64,000 nucleotides of DNA from JAXGXJ01 sp963816155. Its GTDB lineage: Bacteria > Actinomycetota > Thermoleophilia > RBG-16-64-13. Shown piece after piece: positions 34,213 through 43,403 of the stretch. The notes under the pieces are model-generated. The model was not told where the DNA came from. It saw nothing but the letters and a program-made list of their open reading frames with translations, and made no database searches. The stretch spans positions 303,567-367,566 of the forward strand of contig CAWFJE010000009.1 in the NCBI GenBank assembly GCA_963816155.1, in the 5' to 3' direction. Both the position numbers and the translations under genes were made by a program. Position 1 is the stretch's first letter; each line of letters begins with the position of its first letter.

Positions 34213-34530
34213 TCAGAAGGGCAGGCCGGGTATGTTGAGTCCCGAGGTGACCCCGCCGAGCCTCTTGTTGGCCAGTTCCTGAGCCGAGCGCAGCGCTTCG
34301 TTGGTAGCGGCCATGATCATGTCTTCGAGCATCTCCACGTCTTCCGGGTCGACGGCCGCTGGGTCGATCTTGATGCTCTTGAGTTCGATGGCTCCGGTGA
34401 CCTGGACGGTCACCATCCCGCCGCCGGCTGAAGCCTCGACGACGTCGTTCGCCAGATCCTCCTGCACCCTGGCCATGTCGGCCTGCATCTTCTGGACCTG
34501 TTTCATCATCTTGTTGTAGTTCGGGTTCAC
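34213..34530 (-). CDS. ybaB: YbaB/EbfC nucleoid-associated protein
   Basis: A 105-aa DNA-binding protein. GTG 34530 is preferred because GAGGAG lies 6 nt upstream and it begins directly with NPNYNKMMKQVQKMQ, the conserved helix. The central GGGMVTVQVTGAIELKSIKI strand region and the C-terminal AQELANKRLGGVTSGLNIPG segment are typical. The dimer binds and bends DNA. Positioned between dnaX and recR, 19 bp after the dnaX end. Confidence 0.93.
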   Translation of the reverse strand: MNPNYNKMMKQVQKMQADMARVQEDLANDVVEASAGGGMVTVQVTGAIELKSIKIDPAAVDPEDVEMLEDMIMAATNEALRSAQELANKRLGGVTSGLNIPGLPF

Positions 34531-34549
34531 CGGCGTCTCCTCGGCTCGT

Positions 34550-36314
34550 CTAGCGCGTGGGCCCATCGTCGATCAAGCGGGCGTTGAACTCCAACTGGAG
34601 CACTCTGATCAATTCGTCCCTGCTCAGGATTCTAGCATCTTCCTCCGCCACGGCTTCCGAAGCCGCCTCTGCCGCCAACCGGGTGGTGACGCGCAGATCC
34701 CTGCCGGTCAGATCGCGCAGGACCTCGGTGATGACCTGAGGGTTTCTGTCCCGCGTCACCTGGTCGGCTTGGAAGCCGAAGCCGGCGGGAAACTTCACCA
34801 CCAGCTCGTCTCCCTCGAGGCTGTCGACGCGGCCCTCGGCCAGAACCGCGGCCAAGCCCGCTTGGCGTTTGTTGACCGCGTCGAGGACCACCGTCCAGGC
34901 ACGGCGGAGATGGTCCAGTTCGGCGGGTATGCTGGGCGCTTGGGCACGGCCCTGTGCCCCTCTGCCGGGGCTGGGGGCCGTTCTCCCCTGCGCCGCTGGG
35001 GTAGATGAAGGCGGTGCCGCAACGGCGGTCTCGGAGCACGAGGTCGTGGCGAGCGGTGCACCGGACGACGACGCCGACTCGGCCAGCCGCGCCCGTCGCG
35101 GGTGGATTCGGCGCGCCGCCGGCTGCCGTCGTGGCAGGGCTGGGGGCGGCGGCCGCGGCTGGGCCGGCCGGCGGCGTCGCTGCCTCAGTCCGGGGTGCGG
35201 GTCGCGGGGTCCCGTCGGTCGAGAAGGCGGTCATCTTGATGAAGGCCAGTTCCAGTTCCAGCCGTGCGTCCGAACCCTGCCTGATGGCACGCAGACCCTC
35301 CCCGAGCAGATCGATCAGAGCCAGCATGCAGGCGGTCGAAACACGCATGGCCTGGCTGCGCAGGGTGGTCAGCTGCTCTTCGGTGAGGGCCATGCTGGGC
35401 GGCGCCTCCACCGTATGCTTCACCACATACAGGTCGCGCAGGTGGCTGAGGAGGTCCTTCATGAACTGGTTGTAGTCGGTGCCGGCTTGGTTGAGGCGGT
35501 CGACGAAGAGAAGGGCGCCCTGAGTGTCGCAGTCGTCGACGAGGTCGACGGCTTCGAAGAGCAGGTCGTGCTGCACCACGCCCAGGATGTCCAGCGTCTG
35601 CTGTAGGGAGATGGCGTCACCGGAATAGGTCGCCAACTGGTCGAGTACCCCGATGGCGTCGCGGAAGCTGCCCCCCGCTGCGCGGGCCATGACGGTGAGG
35701 GACGCCTCGGCCACGTCGATGCCTTCCTGGCGGGCGATGGTGCCGAGCACCTCCACCACTTCCGCCACCGAAGGCCGGCGGAAGTCGAAGCGTTGGCAGC
35801 GTGACAGGATGGTGGCTGGAACCTTGTGCGGCTCGGTGGTGGCCAAGACGAAGACCGCGTGGGCCGGAGGCTCTTCCAGCGTCTTCAAGAGGGCGTTGAA
35901 GGCATGCCCTGAGAGCATATGGACCTCGTCGAGTATGTACACCTTCATCCGCCCCTCCAGAGGAGCGAAGTGCACTTTGTCGAGGAGCGTCTCCGTCACT
36001 TCTTCCACAGTGCGGTTCGAGGCCGCGTCCATCTCCACCACATCCAGAGCGCTGCCCCGCCTGATCGATTCGCAGCGGGGGCAGGTGCCGTCGGGGGTGG
36101 GTGTGGCTCCGCCGTTGCCGGCGTCGCAGTTGAGCGCCATGGCAAGGATCTTGGCCGTGGATGTCTTGCCGGTCCCCCGCGGTCCGGTGAACAGATAGGC
36201 GTGGCTCACCCGGTCGTGGGTGATGGCGTTGACGAGTGTGCGGGCTACGTGTTCCTGCCCGATGATGTCCTCGAAGCGGGCGGGCCGGTACTTGCGGTAC
36301 AGGGACACTGACAT
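34550..36314 (-). pseudogene. dnaX: DNA polymerase III tau/gamma subunit, frame change in the linker
   Basis: The clamp-loader ATPase is complete in the first frame from ATG 36314: Walker A GPRGTGKTST, zinc Cys cluster (CDAG...CPRC), DEVH box, SRC motif and domain III to about residue 370. In the Ala/Pro-rich linker the first frame continues to a stop at 34632 with implausible Arg-rich sequence. The adjacent frame carries the natural C-terminus: PAELDHLRRAW, VLDAVNKRQAGLAAVLAEGRV, ending DDGPTR at 34550. The frame change must fall near 35085-35105 and is equivalent to one extra base. There is no A/T slippery run, so a sequencing error is more likely than programmed shifting, though dnaX is known for the latter. 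Confidence 0.88.
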
Positions 36315-36362
36315 GTGCCGGTGGGCTCCTTGTTCGCGCGCTCGGTGGGCGAGACGATTATA

Positions 36363-38075
36363 TCAGTCGTCCTGTCGCGGGCCGCTGAGCAGACGGTAGT
36401 GGTCCTCGCGGATGCTGCTCTCCAAAGCCACTACCCGCTCCTCGGCGATACCCAGGTGGCGGGCCGTGCGGCGGAACAGTTCCAGGGAGGTCTCGAACTC
36501 CTCCGGTACCACGTCGCTCGCTCCCAGGTCGTACAACGGCTGTACCTCGGAGATGAAGCGCGTGCGGGCGATGATATACAGAGAGGGGTTGAGCCGTCGC
36601 ATCTGGGCAACGATGCCGCGCGTGGCGGCGGGGTCGCCGATGACGACGGCGGCGGCCCGAGCCCGAGTCACACCCGCTTCGACGAGCACCGCCTCATTGG
36701 TGGCGTCGCCGTAGTAGATGGGCTCGCCTTCGCGGCTCTCCCGGCGGACGGTCTCCGGGTTCATCTCCAGCACCACGCGGGGCAACTCGAATTCACCTGC
36801 CGCCCGCGCGAGATTGCGTCCATTCGTCCCGTAGCCCGCGATGATCAAGTGCCCCGACAACCCAGCGCGCCCGACCTCGTCCCCATCGAGTTTCCCACCC
36901 AGCCAGCCTGGCAGGGCCAGCTTGTTGACCCACCGGTAGACGCGCTGGGTCTGGCCCAATTCGACAGGGGTGAGGGCCATGGTGAGGACGGCCACACCAA
37001 GGAAGCCTTGCTCCAATGAGTCGGGCAGGAGTGAATGGGTCGCCGCAACCGCGGCCAACACGAACGAGAACTCCCCCACCTGATTGAGGCTCATCCCCGT
37101 GCCGAGGGCAACACGCAGTGGGTAGCGCAAGGCCAGTACCGACAGGGCCGCGAACAGTGTCTTCGCCAGCATGAGGCCCGCCGCCGCCGGCAGGACTATC
37201 CACCAGTGACGGGCCAGGAAGCCCAAGTCGAGGAGCATGCCTACAGAAACGAAGAAGAAGCTCAGCAACAGGCTGCGGAAGGGGAGGACGTAGCTAAGAG
37301 CCTGGTGGCTGTACTCGGACTCGGAGATGATGAGGCCGGCCAGGAATGCTCCAAGGGCCAGTGAGAGTCCGAGGCTCGCCGACAGCGCGGCGACGCCGAA
37401 GCAGATGACCACAACAGCCATGAGGAACACCTCGGCACTGCGGCTGCGGGCTGCCTCGTACAAGATCCGGGGCGCGATCCATTTGGTGCCGATGAAGACG
37501 GCTACGACAACGCCGATCACAATAGCGGCGATGGCGTAGGGCCCGAACGGCGTCTCCACACCGTCGCCGCCCAGAAGGGGCAACACCAGCATCATCGGTA
37601 CCACGAGGATGTCCTGGAAGATGAGGATGCCCAGGGCGTTGCGGCCCACCGGCGTCTCCATCTCCCCGCGCTCGGTAAGTGTCTTCAACACCACAGCCGT
37701 GCTGCTCAAAGCCACGAGCATGCCCAAGACCAAAGCCTGGGTCCAAGACAGTCCGAAGGCCAGACCTACGCCGGCACCTGCTGCTCCCGTCAATATCACC
37801 TGGATGGGCCCCGCGATGAGCATCACTCTGGCCAGGCGCAGCATCCGTCGGAAGGAGAACTCCAAGCCCAGAGTGAAGAGCAGGAAGACGACCCCCACCT
37901 CGGCCAGTACTCGAACCTCTTCTGTATCGTCGATCAGGCCGAGACCCTTTGGTCCGGCCAGAGCGCCGGCAACGAAAAGCCCCACGAGTGTGGGCAGGCG
38001 CAATCGGCCGAAGACCAGAGTCACTATCACGGCCACGGCCAACATGATCACGATGTTAAGGAGAGTTGTGATCAT
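36363..38075 (-). CDS. CPA2 monovalent cation:proton antiporter with RCK (TrkA-N) domain
   Basis: A 570-aa KefB/RosB-like protein. About twelve membrane helices fill residues 1-385, including the SSTAVVLKTL region of the exchanger family and the substrate-helix SLGLSLALGAFLAGL. A cytoplasmic RCK domain (about 405-540) binds nucleotide through IIAGYGTNGRNLA and ends with a short RCK_C-like part, so ligand gating is likely. The transported ion (K+ or Na+) is not decidable from sequence. It stands between the SRP RNA and dnaX on the same strand. Confidence 0.92.
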   Translation of the reverse strand: MITTLLNIVIMLAVAVIVTLVFGRLRLPTLVGLFVAGALAGPKGLGLIDDTEEVRVLAEVGVVFLLFTLGLEFSFRRMLRLARVMLIAGPIQVILTGAAGAGVGLAFGLSWTQALVLGMLVALSSTAVVLKTLTERGEMETPVGRNALGILIFQDILVVPMMLVLPLLGGDGVETPFGPYAIAAIVIGVVVAVFIGTKWIAPRILYEAARSRSAEVFLMAVVVICFGVAALSASLGLSLALGAFLAGLIISESEYSHQALSYVLPFRSLLLSFFFVSVGMLLDLGFLARHWWIVLPAAAGLMLAKTLFAALSVLALRYPLRVALGTGMSLNQVGEFSFVLAAVAATHSLLPDSLEQGFLGVAVLTMALTPVELGQTQRVYRWVNKLALPGWLGGKLDGDEVGRAGLSGHLIIAGYGTNGRNLARAAGEFELPRVVLEMNPETVRRESREGEPIYYGDATNEAVLVEAGVTRARAAAVVIGDPAATRGIVAQMRRLNPSLYIIARTRFISEVQPLYDLGASDVVPEEFETSLELFRRTARHLGIAEERVVALESSIREDHYRLLSGPRQDD

Positions 38076-38104
38076 CGGTCAGACCTCTGATAGGGGAGGG
38101 AAAC

Positions 38105-38372
38105 GACCGTGCACCCGCCGTCGAAGACAGACCTCCGAGTGCCCACCGGCAGCCGGCTCAGACCAAGCTACCCCGCGGCACATGGAAGAGTCCGCTTAGG
38201 GCTGCTACCTTCCGGTCCTGACCCGATTCACAGAGTTCCATTGCGCAGGACCTGGCCGTCAACACCACTTACCGACGTCAAACCTCACAGGCCCGCTCCT
38301 AGGGCGGGGATTCCGTCCCGCTGAAGCGGATTGCGGGTACAGGGCACCGCTAGCTCCCCACCTAGCACGGTC
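38105..38372 (-). ncRNA. ffs: Signal recognition particle RNA, large bacterial type
   Basis: About 268 nt on the minus strand. The SRP core is unmistakable: GGTCAGGACCGGAAGG followed by TAGCAGCCCTAAGC (around 38195-38225), with the paired GGTCCTGCGCAATGGAAC strand. The 5' part contains GTGCTAGGTGGGGAGCTAGCGG (split here by family consensus), the Alu-domain segment found only in the large Bacillus-type RNA. Ends are set by the complementary terminal arms GACCGTGC (5', 38372-38365) and GCACGGTC (3', 38112-38105). It acts with Ffh to target membrane proteins. The tRNA-Ser, SRP RNA, dnaX, ybaB, recR order matches that of Bacillus. Confidence 0.93.
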
Positions 38373-38427
38373 GCTGAGGAGTATACAGCAGAGGAGCGGG
38401 CCATCAGTCCGGCGGACATCTCGCGTC

Positions 38428-39030
38428 CTATGACGTCGCTGGGCCGGTGGTGGCCATTCCCGCAGCGACTTCAAGAAGCGGGGCGAGGGTGCGGATGAAG
38501 TCGTCGAGGAGCGCAGCTGCTCTCTCGGGGTCGTCGGAAGGGTCGCCCAGGGTCGCGATGGCAGCGTGAGCCTCCGCCAGAACTTGGGCCACCTCACCCT
38601 GGGCCAGAGCACGTCCCCGATTGGTCGTGGCGTACACATCCGTCATCGCCTGGCGGGCCATGGGTAGGTCACCCTCAGCCAGAGCCTGTCTGCACGACAG
38701 GGCCTGCATCCGAGCGCGTAGACCGAGGACCAGGCCCATCCGGGGATCATCCTGGGCCGCGTTCTCGGCGGTCAGTTGTCTGATGAGCGCGTTCTCGACC
38801 TTGGCCGTGTTCGCCAGCTCCTTCTGGAATGAAGACAGCGTGACCGGCGGAGAGGTCGTGCCGGTGGAGTCCGAGCTAGTGCTGGAGGTGGCCAAGGTGG
38901 TCTCTTGCGATGTGGTGGTGTCGCCCGCAGAATCGGGGGCGCAGCCCGAAAACGTGACGGCCGTTAGCAGAGATATTAGAACGAGGAACCACCCCACCCC
39001 AGAAGTGGCTCCTGACGGGCTCATCTTCAT
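38428..39030 (-). CDS. Lipoprotein of unknown function
   Basis: A 200-aa protein from ATG 39030 with AGGAG 5 nt upstream. The signal peptide (MKMSPSG..., hydrophobic core) ends in a lipobox-like TFSGC. A Ser/Thr-rich linker (TTTSQETTLATSSTSSDSTG) is followed by about 130 mostly helical residues (AKVENALIRQLTAENAA, AREALAEGDLPMARQAM-like helices). No domain recognised; the all-helical tail resembles exported helical-bundle proteins. It lies between the SRP RNA and the tRNA-Ser gene on the same strand. Confidence 0.7.
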   Translation of the reverse strand: MKMSPSGATSGVGWFLVLISLLTAVTFSGCAPDSAGDTTTSQETTLATSSTSSDSTGTTSPPVTLSSFQKELANTAKVENALIRQLTAENAAQDDPRMGLVLGLRARMQALSCRQALAEGDLPMARQAMTDVYATTNRGRALAQGEVAQVLAEAHAAIATLGDPSDDPERAAALLDDFIRTLAPLLEVAAGMATTGPATS

Positions 39031-39051
39031 ATGTACTCCTGTGAGGATATG

Positions 39052-39145
39052 GCGGAGTGGGAGGGATTCGAACCCTCGGGACGGGTTACCCCCGCCCACA
39101 CGATTTCCAGTCGTGCTCCTTAAGCCAGCTCGGACACCACTCCGC
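39052..39145 (-). tRNA. tRNA-Ser (GGA anticodon)
   Basis: A long-variable-arm tRNA of about 94 nt on the minus strand. Acceptor GCGGAGT pairs with ACTCCGC; the anticodon stem-loop is CACGACT-GGA-AATCGTG with GGA at 39106-39108; the variable arm is GGGCGGGGGTAACCCGTCC; the T arm is GAGGGTTCGAATCCCTC. The 3' CCA is not encoded. The base after the acceptor stem reads C, whereas bacterial serine tRNAs normally have G at position 73. Confidence 0.92.
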
Positions 39146-39183
39146 GCCAAGAAGACGCCGAAGCAAGGCGGGATTATAGCGAA

Positions 39184-39942
39184 CTAGGGCCAGGTAGGCT
39201 GCCCGCCCACCACCACCGCCCACACTATGAGGGCCAGGCCCGCCAGGAAGGTGCCGGGAACGACGAAAGCGGTTACGGGATCTCTGGTGATCTCATAGGG
39301 GGGCAGGACCCAGAAGCCGATGATGCTGAGGACGGCGCTGGCGGCGATGGCCGGGATCAGCAGCCCTCCCTCCACGGCCAAGTATATGATGACCGTGCCG
39401 TAGGTGGCTAGGGAGCCGATGACGAAGTAAAGGCGTTCGACGCCCGCGATGCGCTGCCCGCTCCCGTGCCCCAGAATCAGGACGACGACGGTGACAAGGA
39501 AGAACCCCAAACCCAGCAAGAGGTAACCCATCTGGGTATCGAGGAACTCCACCTTGGCCGCGAACTCGCCCTGCATGAAGGTCTCGGGCAACGCGCGTAG
39601 GAGGGCGTGACCGGCGACGTGGATGCCGTGGCCGATCAGGCCGATGCTCAGTCCCACCCAGAACACCCAAGCGAACGGACTGGAGATGACCGAGTAGACG
39701 TTCAACGAGCCTCGCACCGATTGGGTGATGACAAGGAAGAGCCGCGCGAAGGCGAAGGCCGCCAGAGCGGGCAGAAGAACGATGAAGACGAGATCCACTG
39801 CTCCAATGGCCCAAGAACCCTCAGGTCCGGGGCTGCCGGCCCGTATGCCCTGGAACAGTTCCCACGCGATCAGGGAGATCATCAGCCAAGAGGTGCTGCG
39901 GGCCACGGGAGCTGTGGCTCTTACTGGGGTGGTGGTTCTCAC
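39184..39942 (-). CDS. Multi-pass membrane protein of unknown function
   Basis: A 252-aa protein with about seven hydrophobic helices (around residues 18-34, 46-72, 88-110, 135-158, 168-188, 193-213, 222-246). A helix contains GLIGHGIHVAGHAL with conserved-looking histidines. No family recognised with confidence. It lies upstream of nothing obvious: 38 bp of spacer separates its stop from the tRNA-Ser gene. Confidence 0.65.
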   Translation of the reverse strand: MRTTTPVRATAPVARSTSWLMISLIAWELFQGIRAGSPGPEGSWAIGAVDLVFIVLLPALAAFAFARLFLVITQSVRGSLNVYSVISSPFAWVFWVGLSIGLIGHGIHVAGHALLRALPETFMQGEFAAKVEFLDTQMGYLLLGLGFFLVTVVVLILGHGSGQRIAGVERLYFVIGSLATYGTVIIYLAVEGGLLIPAIAASAVLSIIGFWVLPPYEITRDPVTAFVVPGTFLAGLALIVWAVVVGGQPTWP

Positions 39943-40061
39943 ATCACCTTCTCCGGCGCGATCGCTGCTGGGTGTCGTGCCGGCTCATTCTAGCGCGAGA
40001 GGCCCCGCTCAGGGAAACGTGGTCGTTCGGACGGCTCCCGGACGTCGGCGTCGATTGCCTC

Positions 40062-40823
40062 TCACACGATGAAGGGCAGGAGCGCTTTCCGCTTCGGCGG
40101 GTAATCCGGGAACTCGCGCCGGTACCAAGCGTGGGTCTGGATGGCCCGCGGAGCGAGATTGGCCACCGTCCACACGAAGAAGGCCAGACCACCCGGGGTC
40201 CAGCAGGCCAGCGCCCAGCCACCCCACTCCACGATCTCACCCAGATAGTTGGGGCAGGAGACAAGACGGAAGCCGCCGCCCTGGGGGATCTTGTACCCGG
40301 TCTCACCTGGGCGGCGCAGAGAGATGAGCACCTTGTCGGAGTGCTGGTTGAGGATGAAACCGCCGGCGAAGAGGATGACACCGATCATGAAGCGGGGATC
40401 GAGCATCCAGGACGTTTCCAGATCGGGTCCCAGCGTGTATAGAAAGCGGGAGTTCAGGTAGCCGTTGCCCACGTTGAACAGAGCTCCCATGGCTATGACC
40501 GAGATGGTGATGCTGGGCCGCGCGGTGCGCACCCGGAACGGATAGACGAACGATCGGTTGACGTAGTGGATGGACCACATCACGAGGAAGACCACGCCCA
40601 GCGGGTTCCCGCGCTGATCGCCGACCAGGTAGAAGACCCAGAAGGTGATGAGCGAGGGAGACTCCATGAGCACCCAGCCCCAGCGGGCACTGATGCGCGG
40701 GCCCCAGCCTCCGCGGGTGAAACGTCCGTAGGGAGCATTGATGAAGAAGAGGGCTACGAAGGTGACGGCCGCCAGAGCGAGCCAGGCGATCACCAGCCAG
40801 TCGTAGAAGAGTTGTTCGTTCAT
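40062..40823 (-). CDS. Steroid 5-alpha-reductase / isoprenylcysteine-methyltransferase-like membrane protein
   Basis: A 253-aa protein with about six helices. The C-terminal motif set (FRLVSCPNYLGEIVEWGGWA, then THAWYRREFPDYPPKRKALLPF) is that of the 3-oxo-5-alpha-steroid 4-dehydrogenase/DUF1295 superfamily, which uses NADPH to reduce lipid double bonds or transfers methyl groups. ATG 40823 is used; a GTG sits one codon upstream. On the minus strand TATAAG lies 6 nt before that GTG, so the message may be leaderless. The substrate is unknown; a membrane isoprenoid or fatty-acyl compound is plausible. Confidence 0.75.
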   Translation of the reverse strand: MNEQLFYDWLVIAWLALAAVTFVALFFINAPYGRFTRGGWGPRISARWGWVLMESPSLITFWVFYLVGDQRGNPLGVVFLVMWSIHYVNRSFVYPFRVRTARPSITISVIAMGALFNVGNGYLNSRFLYTLGPDLETSWMLDPRFMIGVILFAGGFILNQHSDKVLISLRRPGETGYKIPQGGGFRLVSCPNYLGEIVEWGGWALACWTPGGLAFFVWTVANLAPRAIQTHAWYRREFPDYPPKRKALLPFIV

Positions 40824-40878
40824 CACCTCGACTTATACCACCTGGCGCCCGAGGGCGCAGGAGATGTACGCTGATTCG

Positions 40879-41760
40879 ATGCAGCAGATCATCAACATCG
40901 TCACGCCCACGTTCTTCATCATCGCTCTCGGCTTCCTGTTCGGCAGAGTGAGTCGGGCGACGCCGGCGGTGCTCATCGACGTGGTCATCTACCTGGCCAC
41001 TCCCTGCCTGGTGTTCACTTCGCTGCTCGCCAGCCCCATCGTGGTGGGGGACGCGGTCTGGCTGTGGGCGTCGTGCCTGCTGACCATCGTCGGCCCCTAC
41101 CTGCTGGCCCGTCTCGTGTTCCTACGCAGCCGGGCCAAACACTCGGGACTCTATCTGCCCATCATGTTCGGCAACCTCATCAACCTGCCCCTGCCCATCC
41201 TCTATCTGGCCTTCGGCACCGAGGGTGTGGCCATGGCCGTGCTCTTCTACATCCCGCAGGGGATGCTCATCTACTCTCTGGGAGTGTATCTGGCAGCGGG
41301 GCAAGAGGGACTCAGGCCTGGGCTTCGGGCCATGGCCCGCACCCCGCTGCTGTACACGGCCGTGCTGGGCGTTGTTCTCAATCTGGCCGGGGTGACGCTT
41401 CCCCCTCTTCTCGAGAGCTCCCTCAGATTCATGGGACAGGCGGCCATCCCCCTCATCCTTGTGGTCCTGGGTATGACCATCGGCAGAGTCAGGCTCACGC
41501 ACGTGCCCCTCTCGCTGCTCGCGAGCGCGCTGCGTATGGGGGGAGGGTTCGCCTTCGGACTGTTGGCTGTGTGGGTGTTCGGCCTGACCGGGCTGACCAG
41601 GAGCGTCGTGCTCTTTGAGTCGGCCATGCCCGCCGCCATCCTGAGCGTGGCACTGTGCACCAAGTATCACAACGAGGCCGAACTGGTCTCTTCGGTGGTG
41701 TTCACGACTACGCTGGCCAGCATAGTGGTCATTCCGGTGCTGCTATATTTCCTCCTGTGA
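40879..41760 (+). CDS. AEC-family transporter
   Basis: A 293-aa membrane carrier with about ten helices in two related halves, the auxin-efflux-carrier/BART fold. Typical motifs are PTFFIIALGFLFGR at the N-terminus, LPLPILYLAFG, and the second-half AIPLILVVLGMTIG. Bacterial members move malate, malonate or other small organic acids; the substrate cannot be assigned. Met at 40879 matches the family start; an ATG at 40864 adds five residues. Its stop overlaps the GTG of the HAD-AIR synthase fusion by 4 bp, indicating coupling. Confidence 0.88.
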   Translation: MQQIINIVTPTFFIIALGFLFGRVSRATPAVLIDVVIYLATPCLVFTSLLASPIVVGDAVWLWASCLLTIVGPYLLARLVFLRSRAKHSGLYLPIMFGNLINLPLPILYLAFGTEGVAMAVLFYIPQGMLIYSLGVYLAAGQEGLRPGLRAMARTPLLYTAVLGVVLNLAGVTLPPLLESSLRFMGQAAIPLILVVLGMTIGRVRLTHVPLSLLASALRMGGGFAFGLLAVWVFGLTGLTRSVVLFESAMPAAILSVALCTKYHNEAELVSSVVFTTTLASIVVIPVLLYFLL

Positions 41761-43403
41761 GCGCGAACGTCCCCACCTTCCTGCCCGATGGCAGCCCCTT
41801 CCGGCTGTCGGCGGTGGTCTTCGACTTCGACGGCACACTCACGGCACCCGGGGCCCTCGATTTCGAGGCCGTCAGGGGGGCGCTGGGCTGTCCTTCCGGG
41901 ACGGGGTTGCTGGAGTACCTCGAATCGATCAGTGACGCCGAGGAGCGCGGCCGGAAAGAGGCCGTCCTGGAAGAGGCCGAGCTTCTGGCGGCGGAGAAGG
42001 GCCGTCCCAATGCAGGAGCCGAGGAACTCGTCGCTTTCCTCCGCTCCCAGCATGTCCCCATGGCCATCATCAGCCGGAACGGGTGGGCGCCGGTGGAGCG
42101 GGCCCTCGCCCTCTTCGCGGGGATCGACCAGGGTGACTTCGGACTGATCGTGACCCGCGATCTGGGGCTGGGCCCCAAACCTCGGCCCGATGGAGTCCTG
42201 CACGTGGCTGCGGAGTTGGGTGTCGAGCCGGCGGGGATCCTTCTTATCGGCGACCACGCCTACGACATCGAAGCCGGCCGGCGGGCGGGCACTCTGACCA
42301 TGTTCCTGAGCAACGACCCTGCGGAGCGGGTCTGCGACGCGCAGGCCCACTTCGTCGTCGCCGATCTGCGCGAGGCCGCCCGTGTCATCCGTTATGGCCT
42401 GCCACTGCCCGCGGGGAAGCTGCCGGCGGACCTCCTGGAACAGAGTATCCGTAGTCTGGTGTCGGACGACCCGGCGGTGCTCGTTGGCGCTCGGCTGGGA
42501 GAAGACGCTGCCGCCGTGGATGTGGGCGAGGCGGAGATCGTCGTGCTGGCCTCCGATCCCATCACTCTGGCCTCTGATGCTGTGGCCCGCTACGCCGTCC
42601 TGGTCAACGCCAACGACGTCGCCACCAGTGGAGCGCTTCCACGCTGGTTCCTGACCACCCTGCTCTTTCCGCCCGGATCGACAGGGTCGGAGGTGGCCGC
42701 TCTCGTGCGCGATCTGCAGGAGAACTGCCGTCTGGCGGGCGTCTCGCTGTGTGGAGGTCACACCGAGATCACCGATGCTGTGACCCGCCCCTTGGTGGTC
42801 GGGACCATGGCGGGGACGGTTACCGGCCGCAGGCTGCTCGACAAGCGTGGCATGCGGGAGGGGGACAGGATCCTGCTCACCAAAGGCTTGGCCGTGGAAG
42901 GCACCGGCCTGATAGCCCGAGAGTTCGGAGAGCGATTGGCGGCGGCCGGCGTGGGTGCCGAGGAGATCGCTCGCTGCGCGGGCTTTCTGGAGCGAATGAG
43001 CATCCTCCCCGAGGCCCGTATCGCCTTGTCGTTCGACGGGGTGAGCGCCCTGCACGACGTGACGGAGGGTGGACTGGCTACGGCTGTGATGGAGCTGGGC
43101 GCAGCCGGCGGACGCCGCCTGCGCATCGACATGGCCGCCATACTCGTCTACCCGGAGACGCGGCGCATCTGCGAGCTCTTCGGTCTCGACCCGCTGGGTC
43201 TCATCGGCTCGGGCAGTCTTCTGATCACCAGTGCCGCTCACGAGGCGGCCGCGCTGCGGACGGCCATCGAGGCCGCGGGCATCGAGGTGGCGCTGATAGG
43301 GGAGGTTTTGGGTGAGGGGCGCGGAATCGAAGCGTGGGAGGGCGACGAGCGCGCTCAGTGGCCCCTCTTCGAAAGGGACGAGGTCTCGCGACTGGATCAC
43401 TGA
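41757..43403 (+). CDS. HAD phosphatase fused to AIR synthase-related (HypE/PurM-like) protein
   Basis: A 548-aa two-domain protein from GTG 41757. Residues about 20-200 are a HAD-IA hydrolase: motif I VVFDFDGTLT, motif II Ser in AIISRNG, motif III Lys in GLGPKPRPDG, motif IV LIGDHAYDIEAG. Residues about 210-545 are a PurM/HypE-type ATP-binding protein with GEDAAAVDVGE, NDVATSGALPRWF, a GGHTEITDAV motif and HDVTEGGLATAVMEL. This half matches the standalone hydrogenase-maturation-factor-like group rather than true PurM or SelD. The catalytic residues of both domains look intact. The pairing suggests a phosphorylated intermediate handled by both activities; the pathway is unknown. Confidence 0.85.
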   Translation: MSANVPTFLPDGSPFRLSAVVFDFDGTLTAPGALDFEAVRGALGCPSGTGLLEYLESISDAEERGRKEAVLEEAELLAAEKGRPNAGAEELVAFLRSQHVPMAIISRNGWAPVERALALFAGIDQGDFGLIVTRDLGLGPKPRPDGVLHVAAELGVEPAGILLIGDHAYDIEAGRRAGTLTMFLSNDPAERVCDAQAHFVVADLREAARVIRYGLPLPAGKLPADLLEQSIRSLVSDDPAVLVGARLGEDAAAVDVGEAEIVVLASDPITLASDAVARYAVLVNANDVATSGALPRWFLTTLLFPPGSTGSEVAALVRDLQENCRLAGVSLCGGHTEITDAVTRPLVVGTMAGTVTGRRLLDKRGMREGDRILLTKGLAVEGTGLIAREFGERLAAAGVGAEEIARCAGFLERMSILPEARIALSFDGVSALHDVTEGGLATAVMELGAAGGRRLRIDMAAILVYPETRRICELFGLDPLGLIGSGSLLITSAAHEAAALRTAIEAAGIEVALIGEVLGEGRGIEAWEGDERAQWPLFERDEVSRLDH

